Made by a program: the position numbers and the translations under genes. A stretch of 64,000 bases of DNA from Agroathelia rolfsii (taxonomy: Eukaryota > Basidiomycota > Agaricomycetes > Amylocorticiales > Amylocorticiaceae), in contig JABRWF010000008.1 of the NCBI GenBank assembly GCA_018343915.1, forward strand, positions 1,426,001 through 1,490,000, read 5' to 3'. Under the pieces are notes generated by a model. It searched no databases, was not told the DNA's origin, and was given only the letters and a program-made list of their open reading frames with translations. This document shows positions 23,002 to 34,667 of the stretch, piece after piece (positions within the stretch are counted from its first letter, which is position 1; every line of letters begins with the position of its first letter).

Positions 23002-24872
23002 GAGTGATGATGATAGATTGATATTGGGAACAGCGAGCCAGATAGTATAGAAAAGGAGCAGCGGTTGTTGTTGTGCGTATGAATGTTCACCAGGTCCCAG
23101 TACCAGCAAGTATCGACAAGCAAAGATCAAGACGTGGGGAATTCAAATACTACATGTAGTAGGTAGCCGGGGCTCTGTCCCCACCTCGGTATTCGGCTAT
23201 TATTTATAACCGGACCCGACTTACGGCCAGACGCCCACTGCGTCACGGTCAGCTTCGTATTTAGTACCCAGGCGCTTGACAACTGCAACTCCCGTGAAAA
23301 AAAAGGTCACTGGATAGTCTGCACATTGGTAAGTTATGACGTTCTTACTACCACATGACTTCTGACTAAGATCTGACTACATAGTCACACTCCGGGATTT
23401 TCCAGGGGAAAGCCCCATTTCTACGAATACTCCTACCAACCATCTTACATTGAGTAAAAGGATCGGTGAAAGCGATAATCACGTGACCGTATTTTGGCAG
23501 GGAAGTTAATCACGTGATATGCACTTTTTACCAAATCCTTTATCCAAAGTAGAGGGATTTGTCAAAAGATTGGGGAAAATAATATTTTTCTTTTGAAAAC
23601 CCTAGAGTGTCAGTGAGTAGTCCGATCAAAGTCAGCTAAGCGGTTACTAGTAGTAAATCAAGTGTATGCTAGACATTGTCATGTAACAGAGAAATTTTCT
23701 GCCTGGCCACACCTTAGTCGTATTTCAGTGGCACTTTATTTCGTTTTCCTTTCCTTGAGCGGACTCCGGCATTTGCTGGGACTACACTTTAGTCGTGCAA
23801 TCACACTTGGAAAGTATTATTTCAATCAGACAATAATCATGAATTTATTTCCTGTAGTACTCTAACTTTGACATGAAGGTGTATCGTATACAGATTGAGT
23901 TAACACAAGATTCCTAATAACCTGAAGAGGTTTATGGATATTTAAAAACTAATTTTGTCCTCAAGTTAGCATGGCACTATAAAGAAGTCAGTAGGATACT
24001 TAAAAACGCTAAAGATAGTGAAGGTGACGACAACGGTTCGCGTAGTGGTATTGTGAGCAGAGACGTTCAGGCATTGAGTACGTCGTGTACTGCATGTAAC
24101 CTGAGCAGCATCAGTGACCGATCCCAGCTGAATGAGAAAACGAGATTAGAGAGACCGTGGCACCTTGAGAGTTTAGTCGAGAAAACAGAAGAGGGAAGCA
24201 AGCTAAACAAAAGCATGGAATGACGATAAAGGCGATGAGCCACAAAAGACGACAAGAAAACCAGCAAGGGCATTGACGAGAGAGTAGTCGCATCAGATAG
24301 AAGGGGCTCTAGATATAGCACATTGAACATACGGGGCCATGTTCACTTTGCTCCTAGCCTCGTCATGATACCAGTCACATTTCTCCCAGCCAAAATGGGC
24401 GAACGATGACTACACTCACCAGCCGCTTCACGAATGATGCACAACAAAGTTTGAAGCGGCTGGATTCAACCCTGCCACGGTGTGTGCAGTTCTACCGATT
24501 TCCATGCTGGTATTCGCATTTTCGGTTGGATCTGAGAAATACTTGATATCAGCGTTTTATACACTATCATTGCTGCACTAGGTTTCCAGCAAAGGGTTCC
24601 GTACAAAAGATAGCGTCCGGGCATCGATTTGGATATTACCGTAGCCACCTGGGTACATGTACTGGTACTTGAGCATAACGTGCATGAAATTTACAAAGCA
24701 AGGATACAATATTTCGAATTGAGGCTGAAAGATAGTAGTATTATTTGTCGGCATCTACTGAGCGAGAGGACATCGTTTTATTTCTTCCGAGGGCAATTCC
24801 ATTCATTAACCAAAAATAAAATAAAAAAGAGAGAAGGAAAGAAAGTTCATGTCGTAGTGCGGTGTAGCAGCT
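23002..24872. other. intergenic, 1.9 kb
   Basis: No gene is supported. Two copies of TAATCACGTGA (23476-23486 and 23507-23517) lie about 480 bases upstream of the hydratase gene. A 12-bp inverted repeat CCAGCCGCTTCA lies at 24419-24430 and 24452-24463. An 87-residue hydrophobic frame on the minus strand at 24067-24330 has no recognisable family and is not called. Confidence 0.45.
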
Positions 24873-26288
24873 TCAGAAGCGGGGTTCGTAATTGAGCGTC
24901 TGTGTAACGACGAGTCCCATCTGTATATCAAAGGGATTTTCGCGAGTTTCGCCGAGCTCGGCAGGTAGGATGTTAAGAGAAGGATTCGAGTTCCCGGAGT
25001 CGTATTTAGCGATGGTCTTGGAGAAGTTTGCGAGGAGCAAGTTTTCATCGTGCAGGCCTTCTGCTGCGTCGGAAGAAGGGATGATTATGTATGAGGCCAT
25101 TTCCACGAAGTCAGGATCTAGTTCGTCAAAGAAGGTATTGTATGGGATTGAAGTGGGCCTTTCGAGGGCTAGGGCCGACTCTGAATCGGGATGTAGAAGG
25201 CAAGAGCTATCGCCATAAGCATTGAAGATGTGTGGAAGATGATAAGTGTACATTTGAGAATGGTATGAGACAATGGCTTCGTGGTCGATTACAGGCGATT
25301 CTACAGATGAGACGGAAGAAGATGGCGATAGGCTCAGCTCTGGGATGACAAGTTGCGAACGAGGATGGGATGGAAGGAGATCAACTTCAAGTGCTTGGAA
25401 TGCTTTGAGAGGAGATGGAGGATCTGTGATATAAGGTACTTCAATCCCGAGACCATGTTGAGAGGAATCGCCAAAGATTTCGCTGTCGAAGTAAGTTGAT
25501 GAATAATGATCATAGACTGAGGGCACGTGAGAACCGTCTGCAGAGATATATGCGCCATGTTGCTGCTTAGTCGTAGAGTTTAAGAGAGACAGATGAGGGC
25601 TTTGAGGCAAGTTTGAGCTTTCCAGGGAGTCGGTCGTCGACAGAGGAGAGTAGTCGTTCGGGGTGGTTGAAGAGCCATTCACAGACAAGTCAGCAGGAGA
25701 GACTTGAGAGATGGAAGTTTCAGGCAAAGTATCTCGGGGAGGCTTCATGTACTGAGTTTGAGGAGTACCCATAGATACTGTGAAGTTCATCGCGCAAGAA
25801 GGAGGAGGAGCGAGAAAGTGAAGATCAGACCAAGCAGGAGCAATCTTTGGCTGTGATGACGTCTTGAAAGGCTTGTCACCAATTCTAAGTCGGCGGGCTC
25901 TCTTCTTACTAACAGCGCTAGAAGGATCTTGATTTATAGTTTCAGGCGACGAAGAGGCAGTTTGTGCGGGATCTACGTTCTCGGGACTGTTAGGGCCTAG
26001 TTCGCCTTTTCGATTTATCTTCGCCTTATGTCGTGCGCGACAGAACCAACGGCCGATCCAGTCAGCGCTCCTTAAGAGGTTGGGATGAATAAGTTTCTAA
26101 TATATATGTGCACGTTTCACTGCTTACAATCCAGTCTCTGCGCTGAGATATTGAAGGTATTCTTTGCTAATCGAATGACATTGCTCGAATGTCGCCTGGA
26201 GCAAGGCCTTTTGTTCGCTGCTGGCATAAATCGGCTTTTCTGGCTTGATACGCATCTGTGTTACATGCGCTCTCGTAGCTCCCACCAT
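24873..26288 (-). CDS. homeodomain protein (putative transcription factor)
   Basis: Two exons (26288-26128 and 26070-24873) join in phase to 452 residues. The intron falls inside the homeodomain, as is common. Residues about 14-75 form the domain: ASSEQKALLQATFEQ (helix 1), SKEYLQYLSAETGLSAD (helix 2 and turn), and WIGRWFCRARHKAK (recognition helix). Trp48, Phe49 and Arg53 are kept, but position 51, nearly always Asn, is Arg. A basic patch KKRARRLR near residues 115-122 could be a nuclear localisation signal. The rest is Ser/Pro-rich and disordered. The frame is open upstream of the chosen Met, so the N terminus could be longer. The neighbours are not mating-locus genes, so a non-mating regulator is more likely than an HD1/HD2 mating protein. 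Confidence 0.8.
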
Positions 26289-26829
26289 TTCGAAATCGTA
26301 TGACAAGTAATGATTCGGTATGCAGTGGTTTGAGAACGTAGATAGTGGTTCGAAGCCAACTTTTCCGTTGTGAGTTTCGGAACATTTCTCCGGTTTTGGA
26401 GCTTCGGCCGGTGTCCGGTGATCCGGAGGATCGACAGCTCTGAATACGGAAGTAACTCCGGGGCAGCAATTACACTGACATGTCCATCTTATACAACTTC
26501 AAGCCGTCTTCTCAGCGCGCATTCACTTTCATAGATGAAGCGTGTAGTCGCGCTGGACTAGTGCACTTTTGGTAGCAGCAAGGAACACTTCTAATCACTT
26601 TGGGCGGGGAATGAGGCAGACTCGGCCTCCTTGAATTCATCGCCCTGCCCCTGGGAAATGACAAGGATCTCTTGGCATCTACCTGCAACCCATCCACGCC
26701 GCCTTGTTGTTCGGTGGACATGATGCCAGTGCCTGCCAGCCTGCCCCAGGGCGCCTACATGGCACCTTACTGCTCCGACCCTACTTAAGCTGGCTCTACC
26801 AACTTCCTACACTTCTTGCTACACTTGCC
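26289..26829. other. intergenic, divergent promoter region
   Basis: About 540 bases between the divergently transcribed homeodomain and exchanger genes. A minus-strand frame stays open from 26288 to about 26490 without a Met, so an unrecognised 5' exon of the homeodomain gene is possible. Confidence 0.45.
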
Positions 26830-28777
26830 ATGGACTTCACTGACCCTCAGAAAGACGACCAAGTCCGTGATTCGTCGCTTAATTCGACATCGCCGCAGGG
26901 AGACGTCGAGAAGGGTCCCAGTCGCGACCAAATCATCCGCATAGGAAGACGTCGCCTCTATCGCATGTGGAGTAGGTTCAAGGGAGAGGGCAGAGAGAAA
27001 ATAGGATGGAAGAAAAGTTTACAGGCCATAGTTTTATCGTCATGTACGTCTATCATATGAAATTTATAACTGGATCGCGTCTTGAATAATCTGTGTTATG
27101 TACGCTAGGGACCAACCTTCTTCTTATACTTTTACCAATAGCATGGGCTGCGCACATCAACAAAGACTTCCGAGAAAAGAGTGGACGAATATCTGTCTTC
27201 ACCTGTATGTCTGTCTATCATGTCTGTCATATCTTGCTAATGGGATTCCTTAGTAAACTTCCTTGCATTGGTTCCCCTCGAGCATTTGGCAGAATATGGT
27301 GGTGAACAACTCGAGTTTTATGTTGGCAAAGCACTTGGAGACTTTATATTCATCAGTCTAAATAAGTAAGTTTCATCGCCTCTTTTGATTGACAAGTGCC
27401 TTAAAAATAGTACAGCGGTATTGAAGCTGCTCTAGCTATCATTCTTCTTATGCATTGCGAGTAAGGATACCCAGTGGCATTGCATACATTTGAATTCTGA
27501 TTCATGTGCCAAAGGCTTGAGTTGCTACAGGCTACCATCGTTGGTTCGTACTCGTCCCTGATCCTGACATCTCATTCGATCTCAAGAAACCTTCATGACA
27601 GGTGTTGTCCTACTACATTTATTGCTCATACCCGGCACATCCTTCCTAACTGGAGGGGTTAACCAATGGGAACAGCATCTCAACAAACATGTATCCGAAC
27701 TGAACCATACTCTATTAGCCTTAGGGTCAGTGATTTCTTGCATGTCCTCAAGACTCGAGTGCTGACCACCTGTATTCAGAGTCCTCACCCTAACACTTCC
27801 GGCGGCTTTCTTCTCGGCTATTGACACGGGCTTCACAACGCCTACAGGAATCGAGACGGTCGATTATGTATCTGACTCGATCAGGGACCAATTCTTGAGG
27901 ATGAGCAGGGGCGCTTCCGTCATTTTGTTAATTGTGTAAGCTTCTATAACCGAGTTTCAGCATGCTTGTCCGCTTGAATTGATGGCCGTGAACAGTTATC
28001 TTGCCTCGCGTTTCTATCTCGCTAATCCACCAAGCGATGACGACACATTGCAACTCCATCCTGCGGAGAAACAACGGGAAGCTCAACTGCGCGCTGGGGA
28101 GCCCGAGATTAACTCATGGGCATGCTTGATCCTTTTGGCCTGTACCGTTAGTCTCATGGTTGCGACAGCCGAATGGCTTGTCGATAGTATCGAGGGTATT
28201 CAGGAAGAGGACAAAATACAAACATCATGGTTTGGCATTATTTTATTGCCGCTCATATCATTCTCCGCAGATGGTGCAGTGGCTGTCGGTTACTTTGTAC
28301 ATGCCACATACCGAGCTTTGCACGGCAAGGGGTCACCCCCGGGTGTCCTGGCAAAAGCCCGAGCGATTGATCTCAGCATTCAGTTCACATTGTTTTGGCT
28401 CCCACTTCTGGTGCTTGTCGCGTGGTGGACTGACAGACCACTAACGCTCTTGTTTGATTTCTTCCATGTCGCATTGCTCCTTGCTGCATCGTTCTTGGTG
28501 AATTATGTCACCGCGGACGCAAAAACGAACTGGGCGGAGGGCGTTACGATGGTCGCATTTTATATAATCATTGTAAGCGCCCGGCGTTATCTTCGTCCGG
28601 TTTTCCGTTTCCCTTTTTTTTTTTCTTTTTTTCTGATGACATTATCAACAGTCGCTGTGCACCTGGTACTATCCTGGCCAGCCCGAGGTTGGCATCTTGT
28701 CTCGCTGTCCAAGCATCGTTGAGACGTTGTATGGTAATGTTACCGCTGGCAGTAGTGCCGCGGCTGGAGAATTGTAA
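26830..28777 (+). CDS. divergent Ca2+/cation-proton exchanger (CaCA superfamily, CAX/VCX1-like)
   Basis: Nine exons (26830-27043, 27109-27204, 27254-27365, 27416-27460, 27515-27543, 27602-27725, 27780-27935, 27996-28572, 28652-28777) join in phase to 492 residues. A hydrophilic, charged N terminus of about 65 residues is followed by about 10 hydrophobic segments. The first repeat shows NNGIEAALAII...ATIVGSVLLHLLLIPGTSFL, close to the GNxxEL...QASLLGSILSNLLLVLG block of vacuolar exchangers. The second repeat shows IQFTLFWLPLLVLVAWW, like the matching part of VCX1. The usual GNAAEH motif of the second repeat is replaced by a stretch around SFSADGAVAV, without the acidic residue. It is probably a vacuolar or endomembrane transporter with altered or lost transport chemistry. 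The ATG at 26704 is an alternative start. Confidence 0.8.
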
Positions 28778-29192
28778 TGACACAATAGGCTTGAGGGATT
28801 ATCCGCTGCGATACGGATTGTATGCATGATTACACTATGCTATCATCTTGTTTTTTTTTTTTACTAACACTTCAATCAATTGACTTCAATGTATGGATTA
28901 GAGGCCCTGGCTTATGTAAGCGTGCTTACTACGCCGCGTGGGAGCCGAGTTGGAACTTGCTTACAAGAGTGATGATGTAGTAACGCGGGTGTGTGTGACT
29001 GTGACAAACTGTGGAATTGACTTACCTGAGCAACTAGCCGGAATTGCAAGGGGGGCTCGGTCAGCAGTGGCAATTATAAGTACAGCCTGTTTGCTCTCGG
29101 TCACCCAACACATCCTCTTGTGCTCTTCAGTTCTATCATCTTGCCTGTCTACGAATTATAACATATACCAAAACACCTCCACACTAGCCTAG
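28778..29192. other. intergenic, no gene seen
   Basis: About 415 bases between the exchanger and the DsbA-like gene. A short T tract lies at 28851-28862. No supported feature. Confidence 0.45.
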
Positions 29193-30261
29193 ATGGGACG
29201 TGTGATCAAGTTGACAATTATCTACGACATTGTGCGCGCTGCTTCTCGATCTCCCCTTGCTTCGGTCACTGGGCTTACTTCACTCCTTACTCCCATTTTC
29301 TCTGCTCGGGCTTTTGGACTTTGATGCCAGATCTGCCCCTTCTGCTTTATTGGTCACCATGAGCTGCAGGAGGCTATCAATCGCTGCTCAGACCTACCCA
29401 TCGAGTTCATGACGGAGTACAGACCGTATCGGCTTACGAACCTTCGGGATGAAGACGGGCCCGTAGACCGAGTCGAGTACTTTAGGCAGAAGCTCGGCGA
29501 GCAGAAACTCCAGCAGATCCGTGATACCATTACACAATGGCCAAAAGTTCGAGATGGGACTTGCAAGCTGTGAGTCTTCACGCATCGTATCCTACCTTCC
29601 TTGTTTGCCTTGGGTCATGACCCCTTTGCCCTATTCATGTTACTACTCGACTTGCTTACTCATCCATCGATATTTTACTTTTTTTTTTGTCCAGGACACT
29701 TGGTGGTATGCTTAGTCAATCTACCAAGGCTCATCGACTCTCTATCAAGGCATTCCAGCTCGGTGGCCATTCTCAACAGCTAAAGGTCCTTGATGCACTT
29801 TTCAAAGCATCTTGCGAGCAACTCGTGGACATCGGCGATACACAAAATCTTGCTGACATCGCCGAACAGACGGGCACGTTGTCTTACCAGCAGGTGTGTT
29901 TCTCAGGGCATACATGCGTCATGCATCACGGCTTACTCGACCTCCATTGCAGGCTGTCGACTTCCTGGAGTCGGAAGAGTTGAAGGCAGAAGTTCTACAA
30001 ATGATCAGGCAGGTTCAAGCCAACGGCATCAACGGTGTACCATTTGTCATCATTGATGGCAAGTGGGCTGTGAGTGGCGGCCAATCAGCGGAAGTATATA
30101 TCCAAGTGCGTCTTGCTAAGCATACCCCTTGTCTTGCATGATGAATGCTGACATTGGCTGTCCTGGTTTGGTTTATGTAGATATTCAGGAAGCTTTCAGC
30201 CACAGCTGTCGATTCTGCCCCCTCACCATTCCCTTCTCATGTTGTCTCAGTTGCCGCCTAA
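29193..30261 (+). CDS. DsbA/FrnE-like thioredoxin-fold oxidoreductase
   Basis: Five exons (29193-29231, 29331-29569, 29695-29893, 29953-30105, 30181-30261) join in phase to 236 residues. The N terminus is LTIIYDIICPFCFIGHHEL, a beta strand followed by a CPFC redox pair. The cis-Pro region GINGVPFVIIDGKWAVSGGQ closes the thioredoxin fold. The insert between them is helical, as in the DSBA family and the FrnE-like proteins. There is no signal peptide, so a cytosolic or mitochondrial location is more likely than the secretory route. The substrate is unknown. An intron splits the codon run just before the CPFC motif. Confidence 0.88.
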
Positions 30262-30997
30262 AGATCCGAGCTTTATGCTGAGGTATCTCTCCTTATATGA
30301 TTTACTCATTTCTTTCCTCTTGTTTTTACTATTTTTGTTTTTTTATTCTTGGTAGGCTATTCTTCATGTATGATGCTCAATTTTTGCGTTTTCTATTTTC
30401 CTCCTCAAAATGCATTTTTTTTTCTATGGATTAATGACGATTATTTTGTACAACACATGCGTACACCGTGATAACTCCATCTTCCCAAAATTATTATGCT
30501 GAGGGAAAGGGAATGGCTATACCACGCAATAGATCTCGTCTCTTGGACTCATGACCCATGGAATATCACGGTGTCATTGCTGGTCAAGGCATTTGTAAGG
30601 CTGTGTTAGGAGTCTGCACCCTTCGGCTTGCTTCCGGTATTAGTGACATTTACCAATAGTGTGACCAATTAATTGTGCCAGTGACTGCACTGGCATGGGC
30701 TTCGACTTTCCGTCGAATTCAAGTTCGAGTCCCAGACTTCACACGCGCTTCACGAGGGTCGCCAGTCTTGTGGATACTTTTTCCAGGCCACAATGCGACG
30801 GCATCTGTATTAATTACTGTACGGACCCCGATTGCAGAATGGGTTTGTGGAGACGGATGGAATGCGATGAAAAATCCATGACGTCAACTATACGATATCT
30901 GCCGCATATTTACACGGCACAAGATCTATGTAGCACGCACTCAACTCCCCTTTTCACCCTCACCTTTCATCCCTACAAACAGCACGAGCTAGCCACC
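30262..30997. other. intergenic, no gene seen
   Basis: About 735 bases. It contains a small perfect hairpin GCCAGTG-ACTG-CACTGGC at 30677-30694. A GTTCGAGTCCC string near 30721 recalls a tRNA T-arm, but no tRNA can be folded around it. Confidence 0.45.
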
Positions 30998-32099
30998 ATG
31001 CTTTTCTCTCACGAGCGACACCATTGGGCATATGTTTGGATCCCCGTGTTTGGGGCGTTCATCTGGTTTGGTATGTTACTGACATACTGCAGTGATCTTG
31101 TCAGGTCAGAGAAGCTAACTTTATTTAGGCACTTTATGGGCGATGCTGATTACTTGGCTTTGCACGGGCCGGCCACATTACCCTACCATGGACGGCTCGG
31201 TGCCATACATCTCGGACATAGGCGCATCCTATCTCAAACCGTTGTTCATTGTGGCATGCTCCATCACAGGAGTAACTTTCTTCATATCGCTCTTGATTGA
31301 GAGGTACCTTAGGCATTCGGGAAGGTAACATATTCTCCTTTCTTGGAGCACTTGTATGAGTCTAGGGTAGCTCAACTGCCCATTACACAGGTTGATTCCG
31401 GTTATGCGCAGACGAGAGCGTGTATTCGGCTTTCTAGCTGTGCTAGGCTCATTCATTGGTGGCTGCGGTTTGATCCTGTTATCAATATTCGATACGGACA
31501 GGCATCATATATTGCATCGTTGTTTCTTGCTCGTCTTTATGGTTGGTGTCGGTCTCAGCGCTATCTTCACCATTATAGAGGTAAAACGCAATAATTATTC
31601 CCATGCCGTGCGAGAACACTAGCTGATATGATAATAATCATAGTATCGGTGGATAAGCCAAGATTTCGGGGAGATCCGCAAATTGCGCAAGATGTACATC
31701 ATCAAGGGTCTCATCGCCGGCACACTTATTATCCTCGCTATAGCGTTTGCAATCTGTTTGTGGAAAGCTAAAAATGCTGGGGGTGAGCCAGATCTATTCA
31801 AAACCACCAAATATTCCGAGTCTGAATTTCCTTCTTTCATAGGTGTACTTGAATGGCTCATTGCAATGGGATATACATTCTACCTTGCCAGCTTTGTTCG
31901 TGTCTCTTCCTTCGCTCGATATCTGCTTTTGCTTGTGATGGCTGACTGAAATCATTAAATACAGGCGTCAGATCTGCGCATGGCCAAAGGAATGCACAAG
32001 CATCAGCTGGACGCGGAGAAGTTGGCCGCTCAAGGCTATGGTCCTAGAGCATCTCAATCAACGACTGGCACGGCAGCCCCTATGATGAGGCATGTTTAA
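30998..32099 (+). CDS. Frag1/DRAM/Sfk1-family membrane protein
   Basis: Five exons (30998-31070, 31129-31324, 31391-31580, 31644-31895, 31965-32099) join in phase to 281 residues. Six hydrophobic segments are visible, beginning with WIPVFGAFIWFGTLWAMLITWL. The loop after the first contains the PYISDIGA motif seen in this family, and the others are FIVACSITGVTFFISLLI, FLAVLGSFIGGCGLILLSIF, CFLLVFMVGVGLSAIF, LIAGTLIILAIAFAICLW and WLIAMGYTFYLASF. The C terminus is short, hydrophilic and cytosolic. Family members act at the plasma membrane or endomembranes; Sfk1 affects phosphoinositide/lipid asymmetry and DRAM proteins affect autophagy. Which role applies here is not known. Confidence 0.87.
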
Positions 32100-32803
32100 A
32101 ATAGAATCGGTGATGTGAGATACAATAGTAAACAATTCGTCAATCCAGGACAATCATTTCATTTAATCCGGTTTACTAAAGTTTGCTAATAATCAAATGT
32201 ACCTATACCCACTATATTATCTTTACCAGTAATGAAGGGGTGTTCTACAGATATTAAGAGAACTGAAAACTAAGTCAATGAAATTGCTGCACGCCATAAC
32301 GTACTAGTACATCCGCATGGGTGCCTGTAGCAATTAGGAAGAGAGAAACAGGAAGTAAAAGTAACAGAGAAAATATATGCATGTGCATTATATCTGGCAG
32401 TAGAGCGGGTGTCTCAGGTGTGATGATACGCTACTGCCTTATGCATGCATAAACCCCTGCCAGTGAGTCAGTATCAAGAGAGTTGGCTACAAATGATGAT
32501 TTGATTAGTGATGCTCCTGTGTTATGCAAATGACACTGGCACAGCAGGGCTGTGATGGTGGTGATGTCATCAATTGCACCCTGATTTCGCAACAAGATCA
32601 GATCGGGCAGTGTTTCCCGTTTAATTACTGCCAGTGCGTTTTTCCAGCTTCAGGTTCGTGTAAACGCCTCTGTATCGCCTTGCTCTGCATCCTCCTTCAT
32701 AAATAAACCGTCTTGCATCGCTGAACTTACAACATCGTCTTTCCTATCATTAATACCCCAACACATCATCTATAGCTATAGTTAGCTGGATTAAGAGATC
32801 TTG
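32100..32803. other. intergenic, promoter of the C2 gene
   Basis: About 700 bases. A TATA-like CATAAATAAA (about 32698-32707) lies about 100 bases upstream of the C2-protein ATG. No gene seen. Confidence 0.45.
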
Positions 32804-34667
32804 ATGGAGACCACCGAGCTTGGAACACTCGTCGTCGTCGTTCTCAAGGCGCGCAATTTACGCGACAACCACTCGTTCTGGAAACAAGATGTTTACGCTA
32901 CCGTTACCCTGGGTAGGACCAAGAAAACGACAAAGACAGACGTCAAAGGTGGACAACACCCTATGTGGGACGATGAAGTCAGACTGCCTGTACTATCTCC
33001 TGATGCCGGCGTCAAGGATGCCAGGGCGCTGGAAGTGTGCTGTTGGAGTGTTGAGCACAAGCAAGACGAGATGATTGGCAAGGGAGTGGTCGATATTACT
33101 GATACCCTGAGAACGGGAGAGTTTGATGGTCAGAGCACTTATCATCGTATCTGCTGCATCTTCACCAGTCCCTAATCCATCGTCATTATCATCAGATTGG
33201 GTCAAGTTAGAAGTCGATGGCGCATATCGAGGCGAGATATACCTAGAGATGACCTATTTTGCCTCTGGTCCAGCGCCAGTGAAGCGGCATGCTTCTAAAT
33301 TGCTCCCCAATGATCGTCTAGCAAGACCAACGGATGTTTATGTATACCCTGGACAGTCGCCGCCTCGCTCAAAGGCAAGCAGTGCCCATACATCTCCCAC
33401 TCATTCACCAAACAGACAGCACTTGGGTGTTCCTGGTGCAGCACCAGTACTTGCCACTCCATCATCTCACTCCAGGAATGCGGCTTTGCCTTCCTTGCCC
33501 AGCAGCAGCTCGCCTTCTGTCTCACCTGCGTCCGTTCCATCGCTTCTTCGTCCTGGAAATGCCAGCGTTGCGGCACCTCCAGCGCATCACCGCCGCAGCT
33601 CAGATCCACGAGTGGTGCCCGTTGCCAGTGTATCCGCACTTTCATCCCATCACAAAACGCCATCGATCAACGTCATACCCGACATTGGGCGAGGTCCTGC
33701 TCCTATAGGGGGTATTCCGGGCGCTCTTCAAGTAAACCCAGGCCAACGTGTCGTATCTGCTCCGATCAACCGTTCACACATATCGCCCCCTCAATCACCT
33801 CCTTTACCACCTTCAGTAGTGTACAAGCCTGTGTTACCCGGTCCTACGCAGCGGCAGTCACCTCCGCGATCGTCCCTTACAGATTTACCTCCGGCAGCTC
33901 CCGTCTACCAACCCATTCTCCCAGTACCAACTCAGCCCGCCGTACTGCCCCACAATGTATCTACAAGCCCTGTTCCACCAGCGAACTATCAGCCTGCTTT
34001 CCCCATCCCAGTCCCCAGCCCCAGCCCCAGCCCTTCCCAATTTGCTCAACAAACGTCGGCCTATTCACCACCGAACTCAGGATACCCCTACCCTGTCGCC
34101 AAGCCACAGGCACAGCCTCAATACCCATACCCAGGCTACAACAACTACGCCTCGCCGCCACTGCCTGCTCAGCCGTCGTCATTCTACCCTCCTCCTGCTA
34201 CTCCGCGGCGGCCTGACGCTGGGTATGGTGCCCCTGCGGCAGAGCTTGTTCCAAACGGAGGAGGAGAGGAAGGCCTACCCGATCCCTACTTGATCGCGCG
34301 GTACCAGACACCGCTGCCACTCCCACCTGGTACCGCACCACCACAGTCCCCACCGAAACAGCAACAGCAGCAGCCTATATCACAGCCGCACCAAGGACAC
34401 ATGCGAACGCCTTCGAATCCTATGCCAGGGTATCTCCCTGCAGAGCAGCTGCGTGAGCACCAGCAGCAACATGGCGCGGCGGAATATGACCCCGTCGAGA
34501 TGGAGAGGCGTGCGCGTGCGAAGAGAAAGGAGCAGGAAGAGGCGGATTTGGAGCTTGCGCGCAGGCTGGATAGGGAATTAAATTTAGCCGATGACGAGGC
34601 GGATGCTGCTGCTAGCGTTCATGGCAGAGTCATGTCGGGCAGTCCTCCTATGCCTGGAGAATATTGA
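32804..34667 (+). CDS. C2-domain protein with long proline-rich tail (Inn1/Fic1-like)
   Basis: Two exons (32804-33128, 33196-34667) join in phase to 598 residues. Residues about 5-145 form a C2 domain: GTLVVVVLKARNLRD, YATVTLGRTKKTTK, a PMWDDEVRLPV strand and EIYLEMTYF at its end. From residue 150 to 520 the protein is disordered and very rich in Pro/Ser with many PxxP motifs, the sort bound by SH3 domains. The tail ends with a charged coiled-coil-like stretch (REHQQQ..., ERRARAKRKEQEEADLELARRL). This layout matches the cytokinesis proteins Inn1 (budding yeast) and Fic1 (fission yeast), whose C2 domain works at the division site while the PxxP tail binds SH3 partners such as Cyk3/Hof1 or Cdc15. 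I infer a septation role by architecture only. Confidence 0.82.

Noticed and set aside
24035..24110. CGCGTAGTGGTA string resembling a tRNA A box
   Set aside because: No B box lies at the right distance downstream and no cloverleaf can be drawn.
24067..24330. 87-residue hydrophobic minus-strand ORF
   Set aside because: No domain, no splice context and no supporting neighbour. Hydrophobic short frames are common by chance in pyrimidine-rich DNA.
24873..26288. Homeodomain gene as a mating-type (HD1/HD2) locus
   Set aside because: There is no second divergent homeodomain gene and no mip-like mitochondrial peptidase beside it, and the recognition helix differs from mating-type homeodomains.
30715..30740. 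GTTCGAGTCCC string resembling a tRNA T-arm
   Set aside because: The flanking bases do not form a T-stem, and no D-arm, anticodon arm or acceptor stem can be folded around it.
32524..32706. 60-residue Cys-rich ORF upstream of the C2 gene
   Set aside because: It lacks a signal peptide and overlaps the likely promoter of the C2 gene; the Cys content alone is not enough to call an effector-like gene.
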